Positions 44,847 through 53,169 of a stretch of DNA of 64,000 bases are shown here, one piece after another; within the stretch, counting starts at the first letter, position 1, and each line of letters opens with the position of its first letter. Source of the stretch: Gelidibacter mesophilus DSM 14095 (lineage in GTDB: Bacteria; Bacteroidota; Bacteroidia; Flavobacteriales; Flavobacteriaceae); NCBI RefSeq assembly GCF_000423005.1, contig NZ_AUHD01000004.1, forward strand, positions 310,001 to 374,000, read 5' to 3'. Under the pieces are notes generated by a model. The model made no database searches, was not told where the DNA came from, and was given only the letters and a program-made list of their open reading frames with translations. The position numbers and the translations under genes are program-made.

Positions 44847-47297
44847 TTATAATGCTTTTGCATTCTTGACTTTCTGATCGGTTAAGGCGTATTTTAAAAC
44901 ATCACTCATATCCGTAACATAATGAAAGGTTAAGCCTTTCAAATACTCAGGTTTAATTTCCTCAATATCGCGTCTGTTATCCTCGCAAAGTAGAATTTCC
45001 TTAATGCGCGCGCGTTTCGCAGCTAAAATTTTCTCCTTTATCCCTCCCACTGGCAATACCTTACCTCTTAAGGTAATTTCACCCGTCATCGCTAAATTGT
45101 TTTTGACTTTTCGCTGTGTGAATAATGACACCAAAGACGTTAACATCGTGACACCTGCACTCGGACCATCCTTTGGAGTTGCTCCTTCCGGCACGTGAAT
45201 ATGCACATTGTATTTCTCAAAAACATTGGGATCAATGCCAAATTCTTCAGCGTTAGACTTTATATATTCCATGGCAATTGTTGCGGATTCCTTCATAACC
45301 GTTCCGAGATTACCCGTAATGGTTAAAGTACCTTTTCCTTTTGAGAGTATGGATTCAATAAATAAAATATCACCTCCCACTCTGGTCCAAGCCAACCCTG
45401 TAACTACGCCTGCAACATTATTATTTTCATATTTGTCACGTTCCATTCTTGGAGAGCCCAATACTTCCAAAACATCTTCATTGGAGACCTTTTTGTTATA
45501 TTCCTCTTCCATCGCAATGTTTTTGGCAGCGAAACGCACCATTTTAGCTAATTGTTTCTCGAGTCCTCTGACGCCAGATTCTCTTGTATAACCTTCAACG
45601 ATTTTTTCTAATTGTGGTTTGGCAATTTTCAGATCTTTATCTGTTAAACCATGTTCCTTAATTTGTTTTGGCAAGAGATGACGTTTGGCAATTTCTACCT
45701 TTTCTTCAATGGTATAACCCGTGACATCAATAATTTCCATACGGTCCAATAGTGCTGGCTGAATGGTGCTCAAGCTATTTGCCGTGGCAATGAACATGAC
45801 TTTAGAAAGGTCAAAGCCCATTTCAAGAAAGTTGTCATGGAACTCAGCATTCTGTTCCGGATCCAAAACTTCCAACATCGCAGAAGAAGGATCTCCTTGA
45901 TGACTGTTGGATAACTTATCAATTTCATCTAAAACAAATACCGGATTAGAAGTCCCTGCTTTTTTCAAACTTTGAAGAATTCTTCCTGGCATTGCACCGA
46001 TATAGGTTTTTCTATGTCCACGAATTTCTGCTTCATCACGTAATCCACCTAAAGACATCCTGACATATTCACGACCTAAAGCTTCAGCTACCGATTTCCC
46101 CAAAGAGGTCTTCCCTACTCCTGGAGGGCCGTATAGACAAAGAATAGGCGATTTCATGTCATTACGTAGCTTTAAAACTGCCAAATATTCGATAATTCTC
46201 CTCTTCACATCGTCGAGTCCGTAATGGTCACGATCCAAGATGCGTTTTGCTCTCTTCAAATCGAATTTATCCTTGCTAAACTCATTCCAGGGTAATTCAA
46301 GGAAAAGATCCAAATAATTTCTCTGAATGGAGTATTCTGCCACTTGCGGATTCATGCGTTGCAGCTTCATCAACTCCTTTTGAAAATGATTATCAACTTT
46401 CTCATTCCATTTTTTGGATTTCGAACGTTCTTTCATTTCATCAATCTCTTCATCGTAAGAAACCCCACCCAATTCTTCCTGGATGGTCTTCATTTGTTGA
46501 TGTAGGAAATATTCACGTTGCTGCTGGTTCATATCACTTTGAACCTTGGATTGGATGTCGTTTTTAAGTTCCATCTTTTGGAATTCAACGTTCATGAATT
46601 TTAAGGTAGCCAATGCACGCTCCTTCAAATCATTGATTTCCAACAATTTCTGCTTTTCTTCAACAGAAAGATTCATGTTTGACGACACGAAATTTACTAA
46701 AAATGAGTTACTTTCAATATTCTTGATGGCAAAACTAGCTTCCGATGGAATATTTGGGCTTTCCTTTATAATTTGAAGTGCTAAATCCTTAATGGATTCT
46801 ATAATAGCAGAAAATTCCTCGTTATCTTCAGCAGGTTTAGCCTCGGCAACATCTTTAACTGTTGCTGTGATATACGGCTCCTCTGTCATGACCTGGTCAA
46901 TTTCAAAGCGCTTTTTTCCTTGAATAATAATGGTTGTATTACCATCAGGCATTTTAAGAACACGAAGAATACGCGCAACAGTACCTGTTTTGAAAACATC
47001 TTTTCCTTCCGGATCTTCTATACTTCCATCTTTTTGAGAAACCACTCCAATAACTTTGCTGCCTTTATTGGCATCATTGATCAGTTTAATGGATTTATCC
47101 CTTCCAGCTGTAATTGGAATAACCACCCCCGGAAATAAAACCGTATTCCGTAAAGGTAAAATGGATAAAGTAGCCGGTAATTCTTCGTTGTTTATTTGCT
47201 CTTCGTCTTCAGGTGTCATCAATGGAATTAACTCGGAGTTTTCATCAAACTCCTGAAATGACAAACTGTCAAGACTTAAAAATTTAGATTCTTTCAT
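44847..47297 (-). CDS. lon: ATP-dependent protease Lon
   Basis: An 816-residue LonA protease: N-terminal substrate domain ([20 protein letters not shown]), AAA+ module with Walker [10 protein letters not shown] near residue 390 and Walker [11 protein letters not shown], and a C-terminal peptidase domain with Ser713 (PKDGPSAG) and Lys756 (GGIKEK). It degrades misfolded and regulatory proteins in the cytoplasm. A perfect 10-bp inverted repeat sits just before the start codon and may control it. Length is normal. Confidence 0.92.
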   Translation of the reverse strand: MKESKFLSLDSLSFQEFDENSELIPLMTPEDEEQINNEELPATLSILPLRNTVLFPGVVIPITAGRDKSIKLINDANKGSKVIGVVSQKDGSIEDPEGKDVFKTGTVARILRVLKMPDGNTTIIIQGKKRFEIDQVMTEEPYITATVKDVAEAKPAEDNEEFSAIIESIKDLALQIIKESPNIPSEASFAIKNIESNSFLVNFVSSNMNLSVEEKQKLLEINDLKERALATLKFMNVEFQKMELKNDIQSKVQSDMNQQQREYFLHQQMKTIQEELGGVSYDEEIDEMKERSKSKKWNEKVDNHFQKELMKLQRMNPQVAEYSIQRNYLDLFLELPWNEFSKDKFDLKRAKRILDRDHYGLDDVKRRIIEYLAVLKLRNDMKSPILCLYGPPGVGKTSLGKSVAEALGREYVRMSLGGLRDEAEIRGHRKTYIGAMPGRILQSLKKAGTSNPVFVLDEIDKLSNSHQGDPSSAMLEVLDPEQNAEFHDNFLEMGFDLSKVMFIATANSLSTIQPALLDRMEIIDVTGYTIEEKVEIAKRHLLPKQIKEHGLTDKDLKIAKPQLEKIVEGYTRESGVRGLEKQLAKMVRFAAKNIAMEEEYNKKVSNEDVLEVLGSPRMERDKYENNNVAGVVTGLAWTRVGGDILFIESILSKGKGTLTITGNLGTVMKESATIAMEYIKSNAEEFGIDPNVFEKYNVHIHVPEGATPKDGPSAGVTMLTSLVSLFTQRKVKNNLAMTGEITLRGKVLPVGGIKEKILAAKRARIKEILLCEDNRRDIEEIKPEYLKGLTFHYVTDMSDVLKYALTDQKVKNAKAL

Positions 47298-47311
47298 ATT
47301 ATATTAAAGGT

Positions 47312-47337
47312 CATTATGTCATAACATTGACATAATG
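47312..47337. repeat. Perfect 10-bp inverted repeat just upstream of lon
   Basis: CATTATGTCA (47312-47321), spacer TAACAT, TGACATAATG (47328-47337). It ends 15 bases before the lon start codon and so lies in the leader or promoter region. A dimeric regulator or an mRNA hairpin near the start could both fit. It is not the CIRCE element. Confidence 0.6.
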
Positions 47338-47618
47338 TTGTTTCTTTGGGTGTTAAGACAATAAATTAACCGCTAGTAATCAAGAGGTTAACATATCAAT
47401 TCTTGATATTGAATAGATATCTTTCCAATAGTTATGCCATAGTTCTGATATGTATTTAAAGTTCAAAGTTAAAAGCTCAGGGTTAAGCTTGAATTTGAAT
47501 TTGAAATCGCATCTGGAATTTGCCTGCCTACAGGCAGACAGATTATTTGGATCCTTTTTTATCTAAAAGTGTAACAAAGTTTAATTAATTATATCTTTAT
47601 AATAAACCCATTGTTTTA
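47338..47618. other. Divergent intergenic region between lon and the sigma locus
   Basis: Contains a palindrome-like TGCCTGCCTACAGGCAGACA at 47521-47540, of the TGCCTGCCGGCAGGCA dispersed type, and GAATTTGAATTTGAAATC-like low-complexity sequence at about 47491-47508. No gene seen. Confidence 0.4.
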
Positions 47619-48178
47619 TTGACACCCAACCAACAACATATCAGTATTTTACTTGAGCAGTGCAAAAGTGGCAATCAACATGCACAAATGGAGGTTTATA
47701 ACCGATATTTTAAGGCCATGTACAATACAAGCTTGAGAATTGTAAAGGATAATTTCTCGGCAGAGGATATTATGCAAGATTCTTTTTTGACGGCTTTTTC
47801 AAAGCTCGAAACCCTTAAAGACTTTTCAATGTTCGGGCCGTGGTTAAAGCGAATTGTGGTGAATAATAGCATCAGTTATTATCATAAAAATTCAAAATAC
47901 AATGAGGTCCGGTTAGATGATGTTCTTTATACAGTTGAAGATTCACAAGGAATAGTTGAAGACTACGAATGGACCACGATTAAGGCTGCCCAAATAGTGG
48001 AATGCATGAAATGCCTAAAAGAAAACTATCAGTTAGCGTTACCTTATTTCTAATTGAAGGTTATGATTATGAAGAAATAAGTAAAATTATGAATATCTCT
48101 TATGCCAATTGTAGAACGATAATCTCTAGAGCGAAAGACAGCCTTAGGCAAAAATTAAATCCGACGGTTGGATTTTAA
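47619..48178 (+). pseudogene. ECF-type sigma factor, frameshifted
   Basis: Residues from 47619 encode a sigma-70 region 2 (SAEDIMQDSFLTAFSKLETL, LKRIVVNNSISYYHK). The frame ends early after YQLALPYF. In the next frame, LFLIEGYDYEEISKIMNISY and CRTIISRAKDSLRQKL give the helix-turn-helix of region 4, ending at TAA 48176-48178. Adding one A near 48041 (GCGTTAACC instead of GCGTTACC) restores a 186-residue ECF sigma factor. The start is TTG at 47619; no in-frame ATG lies upstream before a stop. It precedes its anti-sigma partner by 11 bases. If the loss is real, the sigma would lack DNA-binding region 4. Confidence 0.8.
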
Positions 48179-48189
48179 AAAATGAAAAC

Positions 48190-48747
48190 ATGAAAACAGA
48201 CGAAATTGATAAACTTTTTAGGAATATAGATGGTGATTTTGATTTGGAAGCACCAAACGAAGGCCATAAAGCACGCTTTTTGGAGAAGCTGAAACACAAC
48301 CAAATCCATAGACCTAAAGAAAATTCAAAAAACGCGTTTTTAAAACCTCTCCTAGCAATTGCCGCATCGATAATTATATGTTTTGGGATGTTTGTCTTTT
48401 TACAAAATAAACCTGAAGCCAGTGGATTGGCAAGTGTATCACAAGAATTTTCGCAAACACAAGAATTTTTCTCAACCGCCATTTCTTCTGAATTAAAAAA
48501 ATTAGATGCACAAAGAAGCCCAGAAAACGAAGTTCTTGTGGCAGATGCCTTGAAACAAATTGATGTGTTAGAAACAAATTATGAAAGACTGAAAATCGAT
48601 TTAAAAGAAAGTGGCAATGATAAACGTGTGATTTATGCCATGATCAGTAATTTCCAAAGCCGGATTGACATTTTGGAAAACGTTTTAAAAACAATTGAAG
48701 ACATCAATCAACTCAAACAATCAAAACAAAATCAATCAATACTTTAA
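48190..48747 (+). CDS. Single-pass anti-sigma-like membrane protein
   Basis: A 185-residue protein with an N-terminal cytoplasmic part (MKTDEIDKLFRNIDG) and one transmembrane helix at about 53-72. The periplasmic C-terminal part is helical and polar and may be a coiled coil (DALKQIDVLETNYERLKIDL). That is the layout of transmembrane anti-sigma factors. It lies 11 bases after the sigma gene and 10 bases before the DUF4097-like gene. It has no zinc anti-sigma motif (ZAS) that I can see. Confidence 0.7.
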   Translation: MKTDEIDKLFRNIDGDFDLEAPNEGHKARFLEKLKHNQIHRPKENSKNAFLKPLLAIAASIIICFGMFVFLQNKPEASGLASVSQEFSQTQEFFSTAISSELKKLDAQRSPENEVLVADALKQIDVLETNYERLKIDLKESGNDKRVIYAMISNFQSRIDILENVLKTIEDINQLKQSKQNQSIL

Positions 48748-48757
48748 AATCAACGCT

Positions 48758-49836
48758 ATGAAAATCAGACTATATCATCTCACAATATTCTTGCTCCTTT
48801 CGCATTTTACAGTTGCTGCAAGCGATTGGAATGGCAAACATACCAAAGAAAAGACCATTAAAAAAGAATTCTCCGTAAACCGTGATGCTTTGTTAAAAAT
48901 TCAAAATAGTTATGGAAACATTAATATCATTACCTATTCTGGGAACACGGTCAGTATTGAGGTTAACATCAAAACCAACGGTAATGATTTAGACAAAGTA
49001 GAAGAAAAACTGAATACTATAAATGTTAACTTTCAAGCCTCTTCCAGCATGGTTTCAGCAAAAACCATATTTGGTAAAAGTAAGTCTGGTAGCTGGTGGA
49101 ACTGGGGCAGTAACAACAACATCAATATGGAGATCAATTATTTGATAAAATTACCAATAGTGTTGATTTAAGCAATAATTACGGTAGTATCAATTTAGAT
49201 CGGTTAGATGGGCATGCCAAAATAAACTGTGATTATGGAAAGATCACTACCAAGGAATTGATGGCCGACAATAATTCTATCTCCTTTGATTATACCAATA
49301 ACAGTTATTTTAAATATATAAAGAGTGGAAAAATAAATGCGGATTACAGTAGCTTTACAGTCGGAAAAACCAAAAATTTGGACATTCATGCGGATTACAC
49401 CAAATCAGTAGTAGAAATAGCTGAAGACATCACTTACACATGCGATTACGGATCCATAACCATTGAAAAAGCAAACTATATTAAAGGAAACAGCAATTAT
49501 TTGACGGCACGTTTTGGCGAAGTTTATAAAAATATACAAGTGACTTCTGACTATGGCTCCATAAAAATTGATAGAATGACTGCCAATGCTGGAAACGTCA
49601 CCATCGATTCAGACTACACAGGCGTCACCATAGGTTATGATTCTGACTACCAATTTAACTTTGATATTAATCTGGAATATGCGTCACTTAGGGGTGATGA
49701 AGACTTTCAGATTTCCAAGAAGAAAATAGAATCGTCAGACAAATACTATATAGGCCATTATGGGAATCCTAATACCAAAAACCTTATTAAAATCACGTCT
49801 GACTATGGAAGTGTGACCTTTAAAAAAATTAATTAA
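48758..49836 (+). pseudogene. DUF4097-like beta-solenoid envelope protein, frameshifted
   Basis: The protein begins with a signal peptide at 48758 (ends TVAASDWNGK), then repeats such as NSYGNINIITYSGNTVSIEV. The frame stops after YLIKLPIVLI at 49171. The next frame resumes as NSVDLSNNYGSINLDRLDGH and runs with repeated NCDYGKI/ADYSSF/CDYGSI/SDYGSI turns to the TAA at 49836, like the beta-helix of DUF4097/adhesin-like proteins. One base added near 49151-49158 gives about 359 residues; a 7-base loss between TTACCA repeats is a second possibility. It sits in the sigma/anti-sigma operon, likely an envelope-facing target. Confidence 0.75.
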
Positions 49837-49879
49837 TAAAATCCCCCGACATCTCGAAAACATCTAAAAATAAATCACT

Positions 49880-50593
49880 ATGAAAAACTCAATTTTATTA
49901 GTTGCTGCACTATTGATCATCAGTACCATCCAAGCACAAAAGAAAATTAAAGGAAATGGGCAAATAACCGCCATTACGCGATCAACTTCAGACTATGATG
50001 CAGTAAAATTTGCTGGTTCATTTGACTATGTTCTCGTTTCAGGAAAAGAAGGGGAAATTGAAATTGAAGGCGAAGAAAATCTATTGCAATACATTATTAC
50101 CGAAGTCAAAAATGGAACATTAAGTGTTACAACCCAAAATAAAATCAGTTTACAGCCCTCTAGAAATCAAACTATCACGATAACGGTTCCTTTTGAGAAA
50201 ATCAGTGCGGTATCTCTTGCCGGTTCAGGTGATGTCTGGAATGAAAATCCTATCTCAGCAACTCATTTCAAGGCCGCAATAGCAGGTTCAGGGGATGTGA
50301 AATTAGAGGTCACTGCAACTTCAATAGATGCCACTGTTACCGGGTCTGGTGATTTGGATTTAAAAGGCCAAACAAACAGTTTAAAAGCTAGCGTTACAGG
50401 CTCTGGCGATTATAATGGTTTTAACCTTATTGCCAATGACGTGGAAGTTTCGTTAAATGGCTCTGGAGATGCGGAAGTCGTTTGTAATGGAAGTTTAATA
50501 GCACGGGTTTCTGGATCTGGCGATATTAAGTACAGAGGCAATCCTAAAACTGAAGATTCAAAAGTTGCGGGCTCAGGAAGCATAAGTAATTGA
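49880..50593 (+). CDS. DUF2807 (head GIN domain) envelope protein
   Basis: A 237-residue protein with a signal peptide (ends TIQAQKK) and a beta-solenoid of the DUF2807 family: repeated GSGD turns (SLAGSGDVWNE, AIAGSGDVKLEV, TVTGSGDLDLKG, SVTGSGDYNGF, SLNGSGDAEVV, RVSGSGDIKYRG). These proteins are probably periplasmic or surface-associated; function is unknown. It follows the DUF4097-like gene by 43 bases in the same direction and so is likely the last gene of the sigma operon. Confidence 0.8.
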   Translation: MKNSILLVAALLIISTIQAQKKIKGNGQITAITRSTSDYDAVKFAGSFDYVLVSGKEGEIEIEGEENLLQYIITEVKNGTLSVTTQNKISLQPSRNQTITITVPFEKISAVSLAGSGDVWNENPISATHFKAAIAGSGDVKLEVTATSIDATVTGSGDLDLKGQTNSLKASVTGSGDYNGFNLIANDVEVSLNGSGDAEVVCNGSLIARVSGSGDIKYRGNPKTEDSKVAGSGSISN

Positions 50594-50711
50594 TAAAACA
50601 AATCTGTTTTCAATTTATTATAACCTTTTCTTACTATTTTATAAACAATTATAATGGAGATTATTGGAGCCCTTTTTTCATAAGAACACACACCGGTAAT
50701 TTATAAAGAAA

Positions 50712-52088
50712 CTACTCTGTTCTTGGCACTCTAAACAATAATATAATACCAATCAAAAAGAATATAAAAAGGAACAAAATGGCGTTTCGCATACTTCCTG
50801 ATATTTGGTCAATAGTCGCAAAAATGACCATACCAATGACGATTCCAATTTTTTCTGCGACGTCATAAAAACTAAAGTATGACGTGGTGTCCTTAGTTTC
50901 CGGTAAAAATTTTGAATAGGTCGATCGGGCTAAAGATTGGATACCGCCCATCACAAATCCAACAAAACCGGCAGCGATGTAAAAATCCGTGGGGGTGATC
51001 ATAAAGTAGGCGTAAAAACAAAGGCCCATCCATATAAAATTCACCACAATCAGCGTTTTTATATTCCCAAATTTCGCAGAAGCTCTAGAAGTTAAAATAG
51101 CACCTACTACGGCCACTAATTGAATAATCAAAATGCTCACGATTAAGCCCATGGTTTTGTCACTGCTATCTGCCCAGGCAATTTCTTCTTCACCAAAATA
51201 AACCGCCACCAACATAATGGTCTGTACTGCCATACTAAAAACAAAAAAGGCAGCGAGATAGCGCTTCAGCCTTAAATTGGCTGTCAATGCTTTCCACACC
51301 TTTTTTAGCTCTTTAAAACCATTGAAAACAATAGCTCTAGTGACTTTATGTCCGTTGGATACGCCTTTAGGCAAAATATAAAAGGTGTATTGACTGAAAA
51401 GAATCCACCAAAGTCCTACTGTTATAAACGCCACCCTCATAGCCTCCAGTGATGCTTTATTTCTGGCTGCTTCTAAGGCTGTTTCAATTTCAATCTCGTT
51501 TCCGGTTGCCAAAATATCTGGTGCGATATCAATATAAAATCCGAAAAACTGAGGATTCATCACCATGGCTAAATTAAAGAGTAGCAGAAGAACACTCCCT
51601 ATATACCCCAAAGAGAAACCCTTAGCACTAATTTTGTCCTGTTGCTCAGGAAATGCGATATCAGGAAGATAGGAGTTATAGAATACCAAACTGCCCCAAT
51701 AGCCAATCAACCCCATAAAATAGAACAGTAAACTCAAGTGGATGTGTTCTAAATTGAACCAATATAATCCTATGCATCCCAAGCCACCCACATAGCAGAA
51801 AAACTTCATAAAACTCTTCTTATTACCTACATAATCGGCAATACCCGATAAAATTGGCGAGGTGACGGCAACAATTAAAAAAGTAAATGCGGTAACAAAT
51901 GTAATGAGTGCCGTGCTTTTAAATTCAAAACCAAAGGCACTGACTATTTTAACTTCAGAAATAAACAATGCAGAATAAAATATGGGAAAAATGGAAGAGG
52001 CAATGGTGAGCGTGTAAACAGAATTTGCCCAATCATAAAATGCCCAAGCATTTAATAATTTCTTGCTTCCCTTTTTGTGGAGCTTCAT
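50712..52088 (-). CDS. MFS transporter, UMF1 (Atg22-like) family
   Basis: A 458-residue 12-helix transporter. The opening AWAFYDWANSVYTLTI is the UMF1/Atg22 family signature, and the later GFVGFVMGGIQSLARSTYSK is the typical repeat of the family. Substrate is unknown; yeast Atg22 exports amino acids from the vacuole, but bacterial members are uncharacterised. A -7 element lies at 52150-52157. It is a single-gene unit. Confidence 0.85.
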   Translation of the reverse strand: MKLHKKGSKKLLNAWAFYDWANSVYTLTIASSIFPIFYSALFISEVKIVSAFGFEFKSTALITFVTAFTFLIVAVTSPILSGIADYVGNKKSFMKFFCYVGGLGCIGLYWFNLEHIHLSLLFYFMGLIGYWGSLVFYNSYLPDIAFPEQQDKISAKGFSLGYIGSVLLLLFNLAMVMNPQFFGFYIDIAPDILATGNEIEIETALEAARNKASLEAMRVAFITVGLWWILFSQYTFYILPKGVSNGHKVTRAIVFNGFKELKKVWKALTANLRLKRYLAAFFVFSMAVQTIMLVAVYFGEEEIAWADSSDKTMGLIVSILIIQLVAVVGAILTSRASAKFGNIKTLIVVNFIWMGLCFYAYFMITPTDFYIAAGFVGFVMGGIQSLARSTYSKFLPETKDTTSYFSFYDVAEKIGIVIGMVIFATIDQISGSMRNAILFLFIFFLIGIILLFRVPRTE

Positions 52089-52149
52089 TGATGGTAATTT
52101 AGTTGCTTCCTATTGGTATCTCAATAAATCAAGCCGGTATGATCAAAAG

Positions 52150-52157
52150 CAAATGTA
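52150..52157 (-). promoter_or_regulatory. Candidate -7 element for the MFS gene
   Basis: Minus-strand TACATTTG fits TAnnTTTG and lies 62 bases upstream of the MFS start. The -33 half is not clear. Confidence 0.4.
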
Positions 52158-52170
52158 ACAGAAATTGGAA

Positions 52171-52214
52171 ATAAAAAAGCTGTTCTCTCCAAAATATGGT
52201 TACGAACAGCTTTT
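52171..52214 (-). terminator. Terminator of the M48 protease gene
   Basis: On the minus strand AAAAGCTGTTC/GAACAGCTTTT, an 11-bp perfect stem with an 18-base loop, then T-rich sequence. It lies 34 bases after the M48 stop. Confidence 0.7.
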
Positions 52215-52247
52215 AAAAATAGATATTAATTTTAAAATAAGGATGGA

Positions 52248-53066
52248 TTAGCTCTTAAATGTGGTCACTCCAAATTTTCTAGCTTCTGCTCTGGCCTTAT
52301 CAGCTTGTGCTTCAATATTTCTGATCCGTGTTTCATTGGCAGGATGGGTACTTAAAAACTCCGGTGGCGATTCACCCCCACTTTGCGCATTCATGCGCCT
52401 CCATAAATTGGCAGCTTCTAAAGGCTCATATCCAGCAATAGCCATTAAAATAAGGCCTATTTCATCGGCCTGAGATTCATGACTTCTGCTAAAAGGAAGC
52501 ATTACGCCTACTTGAGACCCCACACCATAAGCTTGGTTAAATAGATTTAAGGTCTCTGGATTACTGATCACGACATTTCCGGCCACAGCACCCAATTGTT
52601 GTAACATTCCCGCACTCATACGCTGCTGACCATGATTCGCGAGTGCGTGGGATACTTCATGCCCCATGATGGCAGCTAATCCGGCTTCATCTTGAGAAAC
52701 TGGCAAAATACCTGTATAGACTACTATCTTACCGCCTGGCATACACCATGCATTGACCGTTTTATCATCAACCAAATTATATTCCCATTGGTAATCTTTT
52801 AGATAACCTTGATATCCGTTGGCATCTAACCAGCGTTCAGCGGCTACGGCTATTTTTTGACCAACACGCTTTACCATATCAGCATCCTTTGTTCCCCTAA
52901 CCACCTTATTCTCTGTTAGAAACTCATCATATTGTGCAAATGCAGTAGGAAAAAGTTGTGAATTTGGAACAAGAGCTAAGGTGTTATTTCCGGTGAACGG
53001 ATTTGTAGCACATGATAAAAAAAGAGCAACCGTTCCTGTCGCTATTATCGCATTCTTATAATTCAT
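52248..53066 (-). CDS. M48-family metalloprotease, lipoprotein (BepA/LoiP-like)
   Basis: A 272-residue lipoprotein with lipobox LFLSC (Cys19). The zinc motif HEVSH is at 136-140 (IMGHEVSHALANHG), and a downstream Glu (SQADEIGLILMAIAGYE) completes the M48 site. Family members such as LoiP and BepA take part in outer-membrane quality control. It is a single-gene unit with its own terminator. Confidence 0.85.
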   Translation of the reverse strand: MNYKNAIIATGTVALFLSCATNPFTGNNTLALVPNSQLFPTAFAQYDEFLTENKVVRGTKDADMVKRVGQKIAVAAERWLDANGYQGYLKDYQWEYNLVDDKTVNAWCMPGGKIVVYTGILPVSQDEAGLAAIMGHEVSHALANHGQQRMSAGMLQQLGAVAGNVVISNPETLNLFNQAYGVGSQVGVMLPFSRSHESQADEIGLILMAIAGYEPLEAANLWRRMNAQSGGESPPEFLSTHPANETRIRNIEAQADKARAEARKFGVTTFKS

Positions 53067-53169
53067 TTTTTATTTTTTTAATTTGGGCTTAAAATTACAA
53101 AAACCATTCCCTATTTGATTAACTCAAAAAGAAATAGTTTTTGTTTTATGCGAACTGTAAACGAAGTTC

